Shown here: one piece after another, positions 11,652-26,600 of the stretch | How positions within the stretch are numbered: the first letter of the stretch is position 1 | Layout: each line of letters starts with the position of its first letter | Assembly (NCBI GenBank): GCA_029207755.1 | Contig: JARCOQ010000003.1 | Coordinates: forward strand, 84,525,994-84,589,993 | Length of the DNA stretch: 64,000 nt | Direction of reading: 5' to 3' | Origin: Chamaea fasciata | Taxonomy: Eukaryota; Chordata; Aves; Passeriformes; Sylviidae | Position numbers and translations under genes: made by a program | The notes under the pieces: model-generated | What the model was told of the DNA's origin: nothing | Database searches by the model: none | The model's input: the letters and a program-made list of their open reading frames with translations, nothing else

Positions 11652-14600
11652 GATTTTCTAGAGAAATCCTCAGGTATTCCTGTTAGCTTGCAAGTGAATT
11701 AAATATTGGACAGGTACAGTGAAGATGGGAATGGGTCATTATGGTGGGTTACTTGTATATCTTATGAAGCAAGGTGGTACCGTTCACCTTGAATGCAGCC
11801 AAATTATATACCATGTACACATTTAGAAACCAGAAATGTAGGGTATGTTTACACATCCTCCAGGCTGAATTTATAACAGTGAGGAGTTAGAAAAGTTACA
11901 CTATATAAGCCTTAGTGGTATTTTGTACTTTTTTCAAGGCAGTATGTACTTTGAGGATAGGTGGACCATGGCTATGACCTACTACATGGCTTCTGTGTTG
12001 GAAAAGGGAAGGCAAGGTTGCTGTCTATTGCAGGGCAGTGGGCAGTGTCAGGAGATGGGGCAATAGAGGGAGGCTTGAAGAATAAATGTCTGGCTTAGTG
12101 AGGAAAAAAAGCTGAAAACATGCAATGGACGAGCATGGGAGAAACAGTACCAATAGCTTGAAAACAAGTGCTGCAGATAACATTTTTGAAATACTTAAAT
12201 ATTTTCAGTCCATTTTTTGTATTGAGCAGTAGAGCATGACTCTGTCAGGCAAAATATGTCACCAGTGTACCTCTGATGCATCTGATCAAAAGCATTCCTG
12301 CATGCCTCACTGACAGGGTGGAAGCAGAGCACTGACCGGCTCTGTGGGGAGTGAGGGTGTGGACAACAGTGTGAGAGGGATCAGCCTTTAACTTAAGGTG
12401 TCCTAAAGAGATGTACCTTTGTGTTTGAGAGAGTGACTGGATGCTTATGTCTTCTGGAAAGCAGGCCTTCAGAGGATTCATCTCCATGCAGTCAGCAAAG
12501 AATGCCGATGGGTTTTTTTTTTTTTTCATAAAACATGATTGTGCTGTTTTGACCCCTAAAGAGGATTGTCAGCGTCATCTTACAGCTTGTGTTGGATGGT
12601 ATTTTTTAGAGGGATAGAACTTGGCTATATAAAACCAGCACATTAAAAGTGCCATTTGAGAGTTCAGAGAGTTGGCTGGTCGCAGACCTGAAGTAACTAC
12701 ACTATGGATTACTTCTAACACTGAGCATGCTCTATCGCTATGAGCTGAGGTTAACAGATCAAATTCCTAAGTTAGTCAGTCTCTGATTCATCTTTTAAAT
12801 GTTCCAGGTTTTCAGAGTAAGCCAAATTCTCTACAGCAACAAATAGTTCCACTTTCCTGAGCATACTGAACAAGTAAATAAGTCCAGCAAAATCTAAATG
12901 CAGTTTGGCAAGACAGGATAATGCTGGAAACACTTGCCGAAATTGACTTGGCAAAAGCTCTTCTGTTTTCAGTAGATTTGGAATAGAATGTGACAAGATC
13001 TCAGCTCTCTCTCCATGGGAACTATGTGACTCTCTTAAATATTCTTACTATTGGGTGTACTGTGTGTAAGGAGTATAGCTATAGAAGCATTGGATGCCTT
13101 TCTTGCAAAGTATCCCATATCTTTAGGATGTGAGAAATGGGTTATAGCTACATTAGCAGAATCATTCTGATGCTTGTTAAATAAATGGGAAAGTGTGCCT
13201 GTAAATATGAAGGAGCAATGCTTTCTCCAGTGTTTAAAACTTAGTAGATATTCTGTCCCAGTCTGGCCTTTGTGAAGGTCTGACTTCTGTCAGCAGAACA
13301 CAGTCAGGAGGGCTTCTAGGTTAACAGCCAGCAGATTAATATCTTCCTGTGGAAACAAATCCCAGAAGATGGAAGAACCCAAAAATAATCGAAAGAAGTC
13401 TAGGCCAGTAATCTCCAGTGTATTATTTTTTTCTTCTTCAAATTTGTAGTGGTGCATGTGGTAGCACAAATACAGATTAGATACTACTGTTTCAGTTTAG
13501 GCTGTTTGCTAACAGTGGGGCATTAGTTAAATTTTCCAGGCATATGTCACAACATGGAAAATAATATTTTTACACTTTGTGCAAGCAGTAAGCAGGTAAA
13601 GAAAGAGAAATAGATTAAGGCAAACAGAAGCCCTGGGGGCAGGGGATAAATACATGGCAGTCTAAAGAGAGCAAGAAAACTGCCATAGAATTTGAAAGTT
13701 GTCACAGGCCTTGTTTCCTTTTCTATTTATTTTTGAGTTTTGAATTCCAGACCTGACTGAGCTGAATATTCAGGCTGTAGCAAGATGCTGGTGGTAGCAC
13801 TGATGATGCCTAAGATGGATGTTCAAAGAAATTTAAATGCTAAAAATTAGACAGGATCTCCCTCTGGAGGTCTTTAAAGGCATCTCTGTCCATGCAGGAT
13901 TTTTGGAAAGACTGCATCATTTAGTTCCTAAACCTTGGAATTATCCTGGATCAGGTGGTTGCTTCTACCTCACCCTGGATGTTTAGTGGAAGCACAATAT
14001 ATGACAGAACCAGACTGGTCACTGATGGAATGGGAGAACTAACCTGTCCTGTATGAGTGGGTTTTTTGCACCATACTGAAAAAAAGTTGGTTAAGGCAGT
14101 TCATGCAGACAGGTTAAAGAGAAGGTTTTGGCAAAAAGGTTTTGGTCTAGTCTTCTGGCAAGTGACTAAGGGATCTAGGGAAGAAAGTTCATTTGGCAGC
14201 TTCTTTAAAACATGGGACCCTAAAGAAGTAACTGCAAAGGCCAAATCTCTTGCGTAGCCCCCAAACCACAATAAAGAGCAGCCTGAGTATTCAACAAGTG
14301 ATAGCTATAGCTATATTCTTATCAATTGTCAAAAGATGCATTCTGTTCATGACTGATGAAGAACATTTAAGTTTTATACTTCTGCACCAAGTTTCTGTGC
14401 TGTGTGTCTTCATAGCTGGTGAAAATGTCCTTGTTAGAGTCAGTGGGGCCTGGATAGTAGCCCTCTGGTCACCTGCCTAAGCTAGGTCCCAGCTAGGATC
14501 TCTAAAGCATTAGCAAAAATTTCATAATGATGAGGGATACCAGGTTTACAGGACAGGCAGCTGGAACTGAGGTGAAACTGCCAGGACATTTAAACTGACA

Positions 14601-17600
14601 GGACTTAGCTATTTAGGTAGCTGGATTAGACCCCAAATGTCTGCTGTAGAGTAAGCTGAATCTCTCTGTAGGCTTTTTGACTGTAGAGGACTGCATGCTT
14701 TAGGTGTCTTACTGCAAGTTTAATCCTACCCTAAGTGTCTTTGTCTTACTCTTCTTGAATCTGTAAATAGATAGGCATACCTGTTGGGATAAAACCTGTG
14801 TAAGAATTTATCAGAAGAACCAGGATTTTGCCTGAGAATGTCAAAATGGTGTATTTTTAATAGATCCACGCAGTGTTACGTTGTGGTGAAGTGTTGACAA
14901 TGTTCAGAGATAATCTGGCATTTCATTCCCAGAGTAAGTCTCTTTTCCCTTGAATAGGTCTTTCAGGATTTAGTATGGCTTTTATTCTCTTTGAAGCTAT
15001 ATTGTCACTCCTGTCTGTTGCCTAATCCACGTGGATGTTTTTCTCTAGCTCTGTGCAGAACATGTGGGGGCTTTGAAAAGTTGCTAACACTATGTTTGTT
15101 CTCTACCATCTGACAGCCTTAAGACAGGAAGCTAAAGGTTTCAATTTCAAGATGGATCAAGTGGAACATATTGGAAACCTGTAAACAAGAAGTCTGATCT
15201 CCCCTCTTTTTCCCCTTAAGTCTGCACCATAGCAACTATCTACACAGAAGGATTTCATGTCTTGTATGAGGAAATCTGTAAAGAAGCCTTGTTGTTCTTT
15301 TGTTCATTTCTATCACAAAGATATTTTATACAAATATATCTGTCGCTGTCCTGAAAAGTTGGGTGTTTCATTCCTGGGAGGAACTAACTGCAGATAGCAG
15401 CTTTGCTAAAAGATCTTTTTTTTCTGTTACATTTCCTTCCATGTCAGTGTGCTGAGCTGTAAATCCGATTGTAAAGGAGACGCAAACCCATAGTGAAAAA
15501 AGCACTCAAGTTTTCTTGTCTGAGCATTCCCCTCTTCATGAGGAAGATCTTCAGGTTTTTCACATTAGTAAAGTGGAATTAAAGTGGTAGCTTTAGGAAA
15601 AGGAGAACGTGAGTGTTTCAGTGCAGGGTTTGAGTAATTAAAATTTGGAACTCGACACATTTGTGCCTCAGGCATTTTGCAGTTGCTGCTTATGAGAGCA
15701 GTGTTATTTTGGAATGTTTCGAATCTTCTGTCAGTGTCACTGATGTAAGACAGGTTTAGCCCTTAAACTGCCAAGTGGACATACCTTGAGGAGGAAGAAG
15801 GTGTAAGTGCTTCTCTTAAGACACAGGCAAAAAACTGCAAGCATGAAATAAAGGTATTGAAAATCATCTTCCTTTCACTAGTGTCAACTGGACCCAGGTC
15901 TAAGCCTGTCTCCCACTTTTCTGTGGTTATATGTGTCAGTTTTCTCCACTGCCAATGGAATATTTGATGTTTGTGAAGGTGCTTGCACAGCGGGGCTGAA
16001 GCTTAGGTATCCCTGCCTGGGTACTCTCCTTGAGATGCACACAAGTGTTATTGTCTACAGCTCCTCTGGACTATGTAAGTTTACTCATTTACTCATAGCT
16101 AAAACAGATTTAAATATTTCTAGAAAGGATATTGGTGCTTTAAGTCCTTCAGACTTCTGGCACTTACTCTCTGATGTTGTGGGACATGGGTGATTAGACT
16201 TGGTCATATCATTGTCAGTGCTTCTCTTGCAGAGAAGTTTTCTGAATTGACAGCAGGCTACACTTGCTGGGTGTATTGACTTAAAGGTAGTGTCATTTGC
16301 ATTCTCCTCCATGAAAGCTACAGAACAAGAAAATGCTCCTAATTGCATCTGTAGAATGTCTGCTGTCTTTTTTGGATACCAGTGAGATATCTTTGTTCCT
16401 AGAGATTCAGCAGCTCCTAGTAGAATTTGTACAGATAAAGCACTTTGCCTTATAAGTAAGTAAGTTTTAACTTTTCGAAGATGTTTCTGTGATTGCAGCA
16501 AATCTGTTATGCTGTGTGAAGTATACGAGTAGAAACAGGATGTGCTAAAATTGCATCATGAACTAAAATAAGAGTTGTGACATCCATCATATATTGAGAA
16601 ATAGTTTGCACTGAATTTCGTGAACTCTTATGGAATATCTTGCAGAATATAACTTTTTACTGAAAAGAAGGTCTGAAGATACATATCCTCTAGTTTTCAT
16701 TATAAGCAATAAATCATCATTCTGATTTGATTGCATTTTGGCTTATGTTGCTAATAGTCTTTAATTTGCTGGAATGGATTTGTGGAACCAGTTTTCTCCT
16801 CTTAGGAGAGAAATATCAGCTGGTGGGACAAATATTTCTTTGAGCTGACCAAAAATGTAACTAATGTATCTTGAATGCAGTGATTCTTGGAGGCTAGTAT
16901 ATATTAAAGGTTTTAACTGTAGTTTATATCTGCTCTTGTTTTAAGCCTTAAACAGTGAGCGAAGTATTTGCATTTTTAGAAAATGAGGTGTGTGCTTTCA
17001 GATAATCTCACAGAAATGACTGTTGGTGCAATAAATTCTAATGCAGAAAATTTGTGTCAACTTTCTACCTTGCCAAAGAACTTGAAGACACGTGATTTAA
17101 AATTGAATATCATTTAATCTTCACTTCCATATTTATCACTTCAGAATGAAGGACTTTTTAGTTTAAAAAATTAAAATCTGAACTCAGCTTAACTTTCAAT
17201 TTCCTCTTTGGTTTGCATTTTAGCACGTCTTGGCACTGCTTTTGTGTTGGCAGGAGTTGTCACTTTGCTGAGCTCTAGGGAACAAAGTCTCCTTGCACTG
17301 GCATGAGCAGCATTAGGACAGATTTTTTGTTATGATGAGGGTGTATATATTACTATGCTTCTAAAATTTGGGTTTTGGCCTCTGCTGAAGTCTCTAATAG
17401 TGATGACAGAGTCATGTCTGATACCATCCCGTGGTAACCTCAGTGCAGTTTGGGCACCCCACCGGCGCTGTGAGCAGGCAAAGGTCAGTTGCTGCAGCCT
17501 TGAAAAGAAAGTAGAGTATGTCTAGCTAGAAACATAAGCCAGGCTAGGAGCGAAAGTAGTCATCATGGCTTTTTAATCACCATCACAAGGTGTTCTCACT

Positions 17601-20600
17601 ATTTTACATAGCCTCCTAACAAACAGCCTGTGTGCCACTTGCCATCAGCCCTCTATGGATTTGTGTTCAGAAAGTAAAATCAGGATGTTGTTGGACTCTG
17701 TCTAACACATCAGTTCCCTCAGTAAGACCTGTAGAACTGCAGTGCTGGTAAAAAGTATCTCTAGAAAGGAAGTACCCGAGCTGCTTACATCCCTTTCTTC
17801 TCCCTTTAATACTTGGCAGGCTTTCACTTAGCTTCGTCAGGAAGTTAATATGGGGTCTGCCTGAAATAACTATCTGCCTGCCCTCATCTTTAGCCAGAAA
17901 GGGCACAGGCGGAACTATGTGCAGTTGCTTTATTTATTTAAATTGTATTTTACCTTATTATTTTCCTATGCGGCAGTTTAGATTTCCTGGTGGTTTAAGA
18001 CTTGTGAAAGAAGATTAAGCCTCTGTCCACTGTTTGGTTGGGTCTAGAAGAAGTTTCTTGCAAATTAGGTTTTCTGAGAATTAACCTGCTCATCTTTGTA
18101 CAGAGAGAAGCTCTGGACTTGAGTAGCACCATTCCATGTTAGCATGATTCACAGCCCTGAAGAGGGGAGCAGGATGAGATTTTGCAGCTTCAGTGTGGGA
18201 GGCATTGGGCAACAAACTTTTTAAGATATTATTTCTGTTGCCAAGCCATTTACTTAAAAATTCTTTTGCTGGAGCCTGTCTCTGCCCTTATCCTTTGCAG
18301 CTGACCCTCGAGTTTCTTCCTTCCTTCTTGGACAGAGCCTGGATTTTCACATTTTCTCTAACTGACACTTCTCTTGCTTCATATCAGCTGTGTCTCTCAT
18401 AGTCACCAGGCAGGTTGTAGGACTGGAATTGAGGTAGAAACAAGAAAAAAATGTGGTGTCTTTTCCTCTTGTTCCTGTTTGCCTTTTATTATACATTGAC
18501 CATACGATGATACAAGTTTGATTCGTTGGCAAAATACATGCTGAGAGCAGCTTTTTGCTCCATTCCTGTGTTAGTAACTGTGAGATTGAAACCACTTTGA
18601 TTACCAGATGGACTGGGTTTTCCAAAAGTTATAATTCTCATGAACTTTGTGAAAATTAGAGTTTATATTTATATATCCTACCCCTGGATTACAGTTTTCT
18701 GTATTTATTTGTTTAAGTACAGGGTACAGCATGTACTATTTTGATGTACTATTTTTGATGATCACTGTATTGTTCCACTTCCTTTAAATAAATAAAATAA
18801 AAATAGATTAGTACTCTAGCAGCATGCTAAGTGGTGAAAGGTTGATACTAATTAAATAAGGTTGTCAAAGTCCATGTATGAAGAATTACAGATGGTCCAG
18901 AACCCTTGTAAATAGTTTAGATACTCTGCCTTTATATTTTCAAAACTTTGGCTAGTCTGAAGTCTTTCAGTGCATTTAAAAAAAATTAAATCCCACAAGA
19001 AAAGAAGTGTTCCTTTATTTTATACTGGCATGACTTAGGCCCCGTGTGTGCACATTTGGAAGTTAGGCAGCAAGAGGACAGGTGGGGTTGGAAATATAGA
19101 ACTGCTGCTAAATTGGTACCTCTCAGTTCCTTTGTTCAGCATAAGATTTACTTCAACCACAGTAAAATAGATGTGGTTTTTCAGGAAGCCTCCATATGAA
19201 ATAGCTGACAAAATGTATCAGCATTTGACTAATGCTTAATTTACTACTTTTCATGGAAAAAAAAATACTGCTGCTTCTCTTTTTTTCAAACTATTTTTGT
19301 TCCCAAGTACCCGAATGTGTCCTATCGGTGACGTTGCTGTTTCTGTAAACACTGTCCGTGGGCTGGCTCCAGGACTCTGTTTGTTCAGAGCGTGAGTTGG
19401 GAGACTCCCTTCCAACAGAGGAAATGGGACGATGTGTTAAGCTTTCGCTGGAGATTGTTCACTTCCACAGAAGCTGGATCCTCTGCGGGAAAACAGAGCT
19501 TGGATCCCTGCCACACCATGTCCGTGATGTTAACGAGTAGGAGAAGCTGTGCCTGCTTCAGCAGCAGTCTGCTAATTCAGGCGAGGGGTTAGAGAACAAA
19601 GTGGAGTTTGATGAAATTTAAATGCGACACTTAATCCTGTTAGCACACAGAGGGAAAAGTTTTTTGTTCCATGGAGGGGAAGGAGAGGGGCTATTGAATT
19701 TACCTGAAATCTATGCATCAGGAAGAACCATATCAAATAGAATCTGGGTCCGTGCCTTGTTTCAAATACATCGTCTTTGCCAAACAGAAACCTCAGCTGA
19801 GCTTCTGTACAACTGAAGCCCTGCTTGTTTTCAACCTGCAGCAACTGTTGTTTAATACAGCTGAGCAATTTGATCTTTGGCTTGCTCACATACCACAGTG
19901 ATGAGCCTTACTGAAAGACTACAAAAGAAGTTTTAAGTTTACTGTCTATTTAGGAGAAAAGAAAGTATGTTCCGGTGAGGGGGTTTTTTACTGTCTTCAT
20001 GGTCAAGTGGTGATTTTATTGCTAAAAAAATGCATTTTTTTCAGTTTCAGCATTGCTGCTTCAAGTAATGCCTATTCTTTTCTCTCAGATTTTTCTTTGA
20101 CGTTGCCGGTAAGTCAGCAATTAGCCAAAAATGGGTTGACTTCTTAAGCTGTCAGTCACATGTTCAGTGTGAATGCAGCGTATGGTGGTGCTGAGCACCG
20201 TGACTTCTGTGAAGTTCTGGATCGCAGTGGGTACATGAACCTACCCATGAATGGGTGGAGCATGGGGCGAGGCAGCACTGGTGGGTCTGGTAGGTGCAGA
20301 CAGTGTGAAGAGGAGGACTCTGAGGGAGGCTGTGAGGGTGGAAATGGCATTTCTGTTAAGACACAGTGAAGAAGAAAGCCGGAATGAGCTGTAATAGGCA
20401 CTGTGATATGGAGTGCCAAGTCTGTCCTTGTGTGATACTGGAGGTAGAGAAGGCAGCTTACTGAAGGCAGGGAAGGTTGCAGATCTTGATAGGCCTAGAC
20501 CATGACAATGGCTGCTGTTTGATTGAACTGAGAAGGGACAGGTGGCCCTAAGAGGATATGAACATTTTGTAGAGTATTCTTTCTGGCAGTAGTTTTCTGA

Positions 20601-23600
20601 ATCTGTTCTGGTCACAGCAAGATTTTTGCCTTTCCTTCACTGGAGAGTGTTGTGTAAAAGTGAACCTGGAAGACAAGGAGTTGCTGGATGGGCTGGCAAT
20701 GTCAGGATCAGTTGAAAGGACTTCAATTTAGATTATATTCATAAATAATCTGCAAACCTGGGTGTTTGGCTAAGTCTGTGGAGTTGCAAGTATCAATAAC
20801 ATGTTAGCAGGCAGATTTTTCTTGAAGTGTTGGAGACATGAAAAGAGATTTCATGTATGCCACTGGACACAGAGTAGAGGCAGTTTTCTGGACTGCATTC
20901 ACAAGGGGACAGAGATTTTTAATTGCAAAGTAAACCACCCAGACTGAATGTACAGAAGAGCTTTTAAGGATCTCCACTCTAAAAACAAATGGAATATCTT
21001 CTGATAAGGAAGGAAGGATGGGGGGTAGCAGAATAAAAGACATGGTTCTAGACTGTCACAGGAAAGACTGACAACTCAAAATACACAGGGATGGAATAGT
21101 GCAAGTATCTTTGGACTTCGGCAAGAACACTCTTTGCTAAGTTAACCTGAAGAAGACCTGGGATGGAAATAGGAACGTGAAACTTAATGCAACTACTGTG
21201 CTTAGGGAAGAAATGGAAATCTGGGTATTTAAAGAATTGAGTCATCTAAGAGAGGCCAAAATTAAAGAATGAAAATTCCCTAATAAGGCATACTTTGCTG
21301 TTAAACTTATTTGGAAGTCCTTGTAAAGGGAATGTCTTTAAAAACAAATGAACCAATATAACTATTTTAACATGGTTATAAGAACTGTAAGACACTAGCA
21401 GTAGGAAATGCTTCCTGCATTGCTTAATTCATACTTGTGAATATAACAGAACTCTTAAGCCAGCATTGGCAAGAAAAATTCAATGTACAAGTATTTCAGG
21501 CATAGTGCCAAATATTATTGCTACTTGTTCTTGTAGAAATGACAGCATTTCAGGCTGGCAATTTCCCTTTTTTAAAAGCATCTTTAACTAGAACTTTTTT
21601 CATTGAGGAAAAAAATGTGTCCACCATTCTCTGTCTGCAGGGGCATGCCAATACTGCCATGTAACTATTGAAATGCCAGCCTCTTTCCAAGTCTCACAGC
21701 TTGAATGCCATTTGCCATAGAGTGTTCAGTAGCAGAGCTAACTGCTTGGTGGATCTAAAGGAAATGCTAGAAGATAGCTGCACATTTAGGTAATGTAGAG
21801 AAGAATCCAAAACCCCCTTTGACACTCAAAGGTGAACTTTAAAAGACTTTAGGAAATTAAGTTGTGCTAAATAGTAACTGACTGTAAGCTTCTTTCCACT
21901 CAAGTTTTGCTGCTGATGTGAACTTTCAGTAACTTCTAAGTGCATCTTTGCAGTACTGCTTCTGCAGAATCTGAAATTCTTTGTGTTCTTAAAACTTTGA
22001 TTTTGAAAGAGTTACGTTTCTTGGGTAAAAGGAGCCAGCTATTCCATTATCCTGGCATAGTATGCAAGCTGGATGTTGAGTCATGTACTCTCGATGCTGG
22101 TAACGTTCTTGAGATATCCTGAATAGCCAGTAACTGGAATAGTGCTTATCATCTGGACATAGTGAACTCAGTCTAAGCAAGTGGCACGTGTGAAACTGAG
22201 AGACTTTGGTTTGGCTTTTGCATGTTTTGCATGTTTTGGTTTGACTTTTGCATGTTTTGAATGTGCGAAAAGTTGGGGGAAAATGACTTGCAGAAGAGCC
22301 GTTGTAGAAACAAGTGTTTACGTGTAGGGAATCTGAGGGAGGGAAGTTAACAAAGAGAAACTATGAGCCTCAAGGGTCCTTTTTACAATTAGAGCCAAGA
22401 CTCAGGAATTAAAAATTCCAATTTAGAGAGTGCACATAAATTACCTCTTGTTTTAACCTGGCAAAGACGTGCAGTTGTATGGAACAAAATAGGAATTGTG
22501 AAAGGTTTCCTAAGGAAACTCACAAGCAAGGTGAAACATGCTTATAGTTTTTTCTATTTAATTAAGCACTTAGGTTTGCAACAAACTTTCCCTTTCCTCT
22601 TGAGTCAGTGATTAGGCTCCTCCAGGAGAAACTTCTGAGACTACAAAGCTCACCTGAATTGAGGAGAGGTTCCAAGGCTTAGTTTAGGTATGAAATTAAG
22701 AGGTGCTCTACTTTAAAGTGGTTTGAGGGTTTCCTGTGAAGCTATTTACTTCACATTCTTTTTTTTTTGCATTTGTTGCTGCTCAATTTACAGACTTACA
22801 GGCAGTTTGTACTTCATCTCCCCTTCAAAATTACATGACTTCTAGGATGCTGCCTCTCTGCTTTTTATTTCTCTTTTTCGTATTAATATCCCAAGTTATC
22901 AAGCTGTCCATGTTAACAAAACATAAATGCTCAGAAAAAAAATCTCTGCATATCTGTATTTCTATTACTCTCTCAATTTTATTCAACCTGAGATACAAAA
23001 CTGAACAAAGGAAATCCAAGAGTGTGCTAGGGTTAAAACTGAAGCTAAAACCTCAGAGCTGTGCTGAAATGGCCCTATACGGTCAGACAGATATTTCAGT
23101 AAGTACTTTTCCAAACCAGTGGCCTCAAAAGTTAATTTTTGGTTCATGGTTTTTAACTCACCAAGTTTCTTTTAATTACGTGATTTTTAAAGTTTTTTTG
23201 CATTGGACTTAAGGAGATACATGCACTGAGTTGATTGTATTTAGTAAGAAAATAAAAGAGATTTTGTAAGACTGTGTGTGCTGGTTTTCACTTAAGCCAG
23301 TGTTAAAATTATAAACATTTGTTCCATTATTCTTATGAAAGCAAATTTTCTTGATGTAAATTTCCACAGGTCAATATGCGTTACTTTGCTAACCTGAATA
23401 TTTCTTAAGAAATGGAAATCATGATGTCACTAATACTGAGTAGTTATGTGCCAAGCAAAAAATTTTGTTACGTTTCTTAATCACATAACAGTTCTTTTCT
23501 TGGTTTCTGGTGTTCTCTTAATATATATTTTTACTTCAACGTAAGACTTGTTGATCGTGGTAGGACAAGAAGCTCAATCTATAAACTCACAAAACTGAAA

Positions 23601-26600
23601 ATTCTTGCTGAGACTAAGTAATGTAGATTGTGTTTGGCATGGAAGAGTGGTTTCTTTCCTTTTTTTGATTGTTTTTTAAAATGCTCGCTGGTGGTCTGAA
23701 GTAAGGCCTGCTCTTTAAGTAGCCTGTGAAACCTCCCTAGTTAGTAGCTTTAGTAGCTAAGTTTGTAACTGAATTTGGACATGGAGCAGAAAAAATGTTT
23801 ATATGCCATATGTATTGCTGAAACTAATTTCTATCCTCAGGAAATCATAGATTTCTATATTTATTTGCATGAAGAAGTTAGATAAAGTCTGCTGTTAGAA
23901 GTTTCAAAGCAAAATCACTTCAGCCAGGATGCTCCAGAAACACTTTCCTTTCCAACTCTTGTAAAAAATCAGAGATGGGGAGAACGTGGGGAGAGCCTGT
24001 GCTGTAGCACAAGGACAGACATGGTAACGCTTGTTTTGCAGAAAAGCTTTATTTAGCTTAGCAACCTCATTGCTAAATATTCCCTGTCACTTTGCAGCAT
24101 AATCTAAGGAGACTAAAGCTATTTAGGAGCAGAGGGAATGTGAATGTGTGGGGCCAAGACTCATTGCTAGGGAATCTGATGAGCATAAGAGAGGAGCGCA
24201 CTGAACCTTAATAATAGATTATTTAGTATCAAGCTGGTTCTTGTTGTCCTGAGGCAGTAGAAGTTTAGGCCTATTCTTACAGCTTTGTTGGGCTTTGCTC
24301 ATATTGATAATGTTCAAATGAGATCTATTGTGTGTGATACCATTTTTCCATTCAGGGTTTCAGTGGAAGGGCTGGATTTCTGAACCTGGACAGTTGGGGG
24401 AAATGTTAAATAAATATCCTTATCAGCCTGGAGTAGGGGGTTGTACTAGCAATTCTCTAGGCTGTACTGACATCTGGTGGCAGTTTACATATTTATATAG
24501 AATTTGAATTATTTTTCATTAGAAAATGGGCCAGTTAATTCCCTGTCTAGAATATGCCTGCTTATGTATTGTGGACTGTTCCACCTTATTTTGTGGCTTG
24601 TGTGTGGTGGCTGTTCTTTCCCGACTGTCTTGCTTCTGATTCTCAGAGGCAAAAAGTTTAAAATTGTTGAAACTAAACTTTCTTTTACCTAGTTTAAAAA
24701 TGTTTTGAGTTTGTTTTCAGATTGTTTTTTAATGCGTCTTATAGCAGTTATATGGGAAAGGAAACTTTTTTCCCCCTTCAAATAGTTGCAAGGCTCATGA
24801 AGAAAAGGAATGGGATAATTTTCTTTCTTTGAAGCTGAAAGGAGAGCCCTGAGATCCACCTCCTGTTTTTAGGTCTTCCCCATCAGACAGAGACTCCGGA
24901 GTTCCTTTTTACTTACTTACGTATAAATATATGTTAATAAAGTGGAACACAGGATATTCAAAATGGGAAAAAACAGAATTCATTGTCATGGGCTTGAAGT
25001 AATCTTAGAAATATGCCAGGCTTTTTTTGAGAAAGTTGATAGCAAATCATTGTTACCAGGATTTGAAAGGTGTTCACTGAAACTGCGTGGCCTTCCAGGT
25101 ACAGGCAGGTGAGAAGGAAAACTTGGCAATTTTGAGTGAAATTGTTCTTCATGTAGGAGAACAGCAGTAGTGAGAAGTTTGTAGTTTTTGTGGTTACCAC
25201 ACAGAGGTGGAGGCACAGGAAGGGGGATCCATCAGTCTCTAGCTAAGCTCTAAGGATGGCTGACACTGTGACTGCTCCTTCCCAAGTCCAAATGTCAATT
25301 CTTACTTCAAACTGACATGGCTGTTACACTGTATACTAGCTGCTTCTTGAGGGGTGGTTGATCAGTGAAGGAGGTAAATTGGGAATATCTCCAAATGTAA
25401 AAACTACACACTCTCCAGGATTCCACCAGGCAAAGAAGGAAGAGTTTTGAATAGCTTGCATTCTTCTCTGGGCCTGTTCCTTTTTAAGTTGTTTGTATTC
25501 AGATGGGGCTTTCAACACAAGTATTTTGCCCCTCAAGTGGGTCACTGCAGGTGAGTGAGGTAATCCTCTATGTAGGCAGGCTAGCCTTCCCTATGTCCCT
25601 GTATGGATTTTGAAGAAGGTTTTGAGACAGTTTTGAATTTTTGTAAAAGGCAATGTAAGAGGCCTTCCTATATAAATAGTACATCATTAGTTTTGCTAAT
25701 AGCATAGTATTCATAATGCTCAGTGGTAGTTGCCCTCATTTTAATCATGTGCTTGATTCAGAGCAGAAAGATTAGCTTTTTTAGAGAGCTGTGAGTACAC
25801 AGAAAGTAGCATAAAGTCGGCTCATCTGACAAGCCTGTAGGGGAGTTAAACCTTACACTATGTATAATTTTCTCCCTGTTTGCAAACAGGGTAATTTTTC
25901 TTTATTTTATGGTTCTCTGCTGTTGGGTGATGTAATTGAGTGGTTCTGGCTATAACAAGTATTCTCTGAAGTGAGCAGTGAGTAATTTCTGCATGTTGGC
26001 ACCCACCTTACTGTCATTACCAGAACTTAAACATCGAACTTGCTACAAAGGGAAGAGAATACGTTTTCTTTTCAGTCCTTCCCTTTTGTGCGTAGTTCTA
26101 AAATGCAAGCAAATTAATGACTACTGTTTCTTTATAGTGTGGCATTTACTGGGCAACTCAGTCTCTTCTTTCCAGGTGATGGCAGAGCAGTGCTTTAGTT
26201 TTGGGTTGTTAGTTTGTTGTTGCACTGCGTTCTTTTAACAGCTGCTTCTTACGTAACTCTCTGTACTGCATTTTACAGTCATATGCCTCAAGTGTAGGAG
26301 AGTGAAGCCAAGGGAGGGAGAGCAGGTTTTAGGATCAGGTAAATAACTGTCACTGACACCTGCCTCTTGGAGATCTGGGGGAAAAAGCCTTTTTTGCAGT
26401 ACCTAATCCTTACTTTTGTGATAGCTTTGCTAAAACATGATCACTTGTGTGGCTATCGGTGCAGGTAGTGCCTTCCCTTAGATCCTTCAGGGGAAGGATT
26501 TTAGCCTAGCTTTGTGCAAGGCTTGCTGGCAAATCACCAGCTGTATTTCTTAGACACCTACAGAAGGACATGCTTTGCAATGGAAGCTGGGTAGGCAGGT

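Noticed and set aside
13840..14010. Phrase resembling CR1 (CCCTCTGGAGGTCTTTAAAGGC)
   Set aside because: No further CR1 blocks in the right order on either side.
16085..16501. 138-codon open frame on -
   Set aside because: No domain or family recognised, no ATG at its beginning and no splice sites that would fit an exon.
20089..20108. Acceptor-like TTCTTTTCTCTCAG and donor-like GTAAGT 20 nt apart
   Set aside because: A 20-nt exon is implausibly short without transcript evidence.
22736..23212. 158-codon open frame on +
   Set aside because: It is hydrophobic and low in complexity, has no recognisable domain, begins in a T-rich run and lies in AT-rich non-coding DNA; length is within chance for 64 kb.
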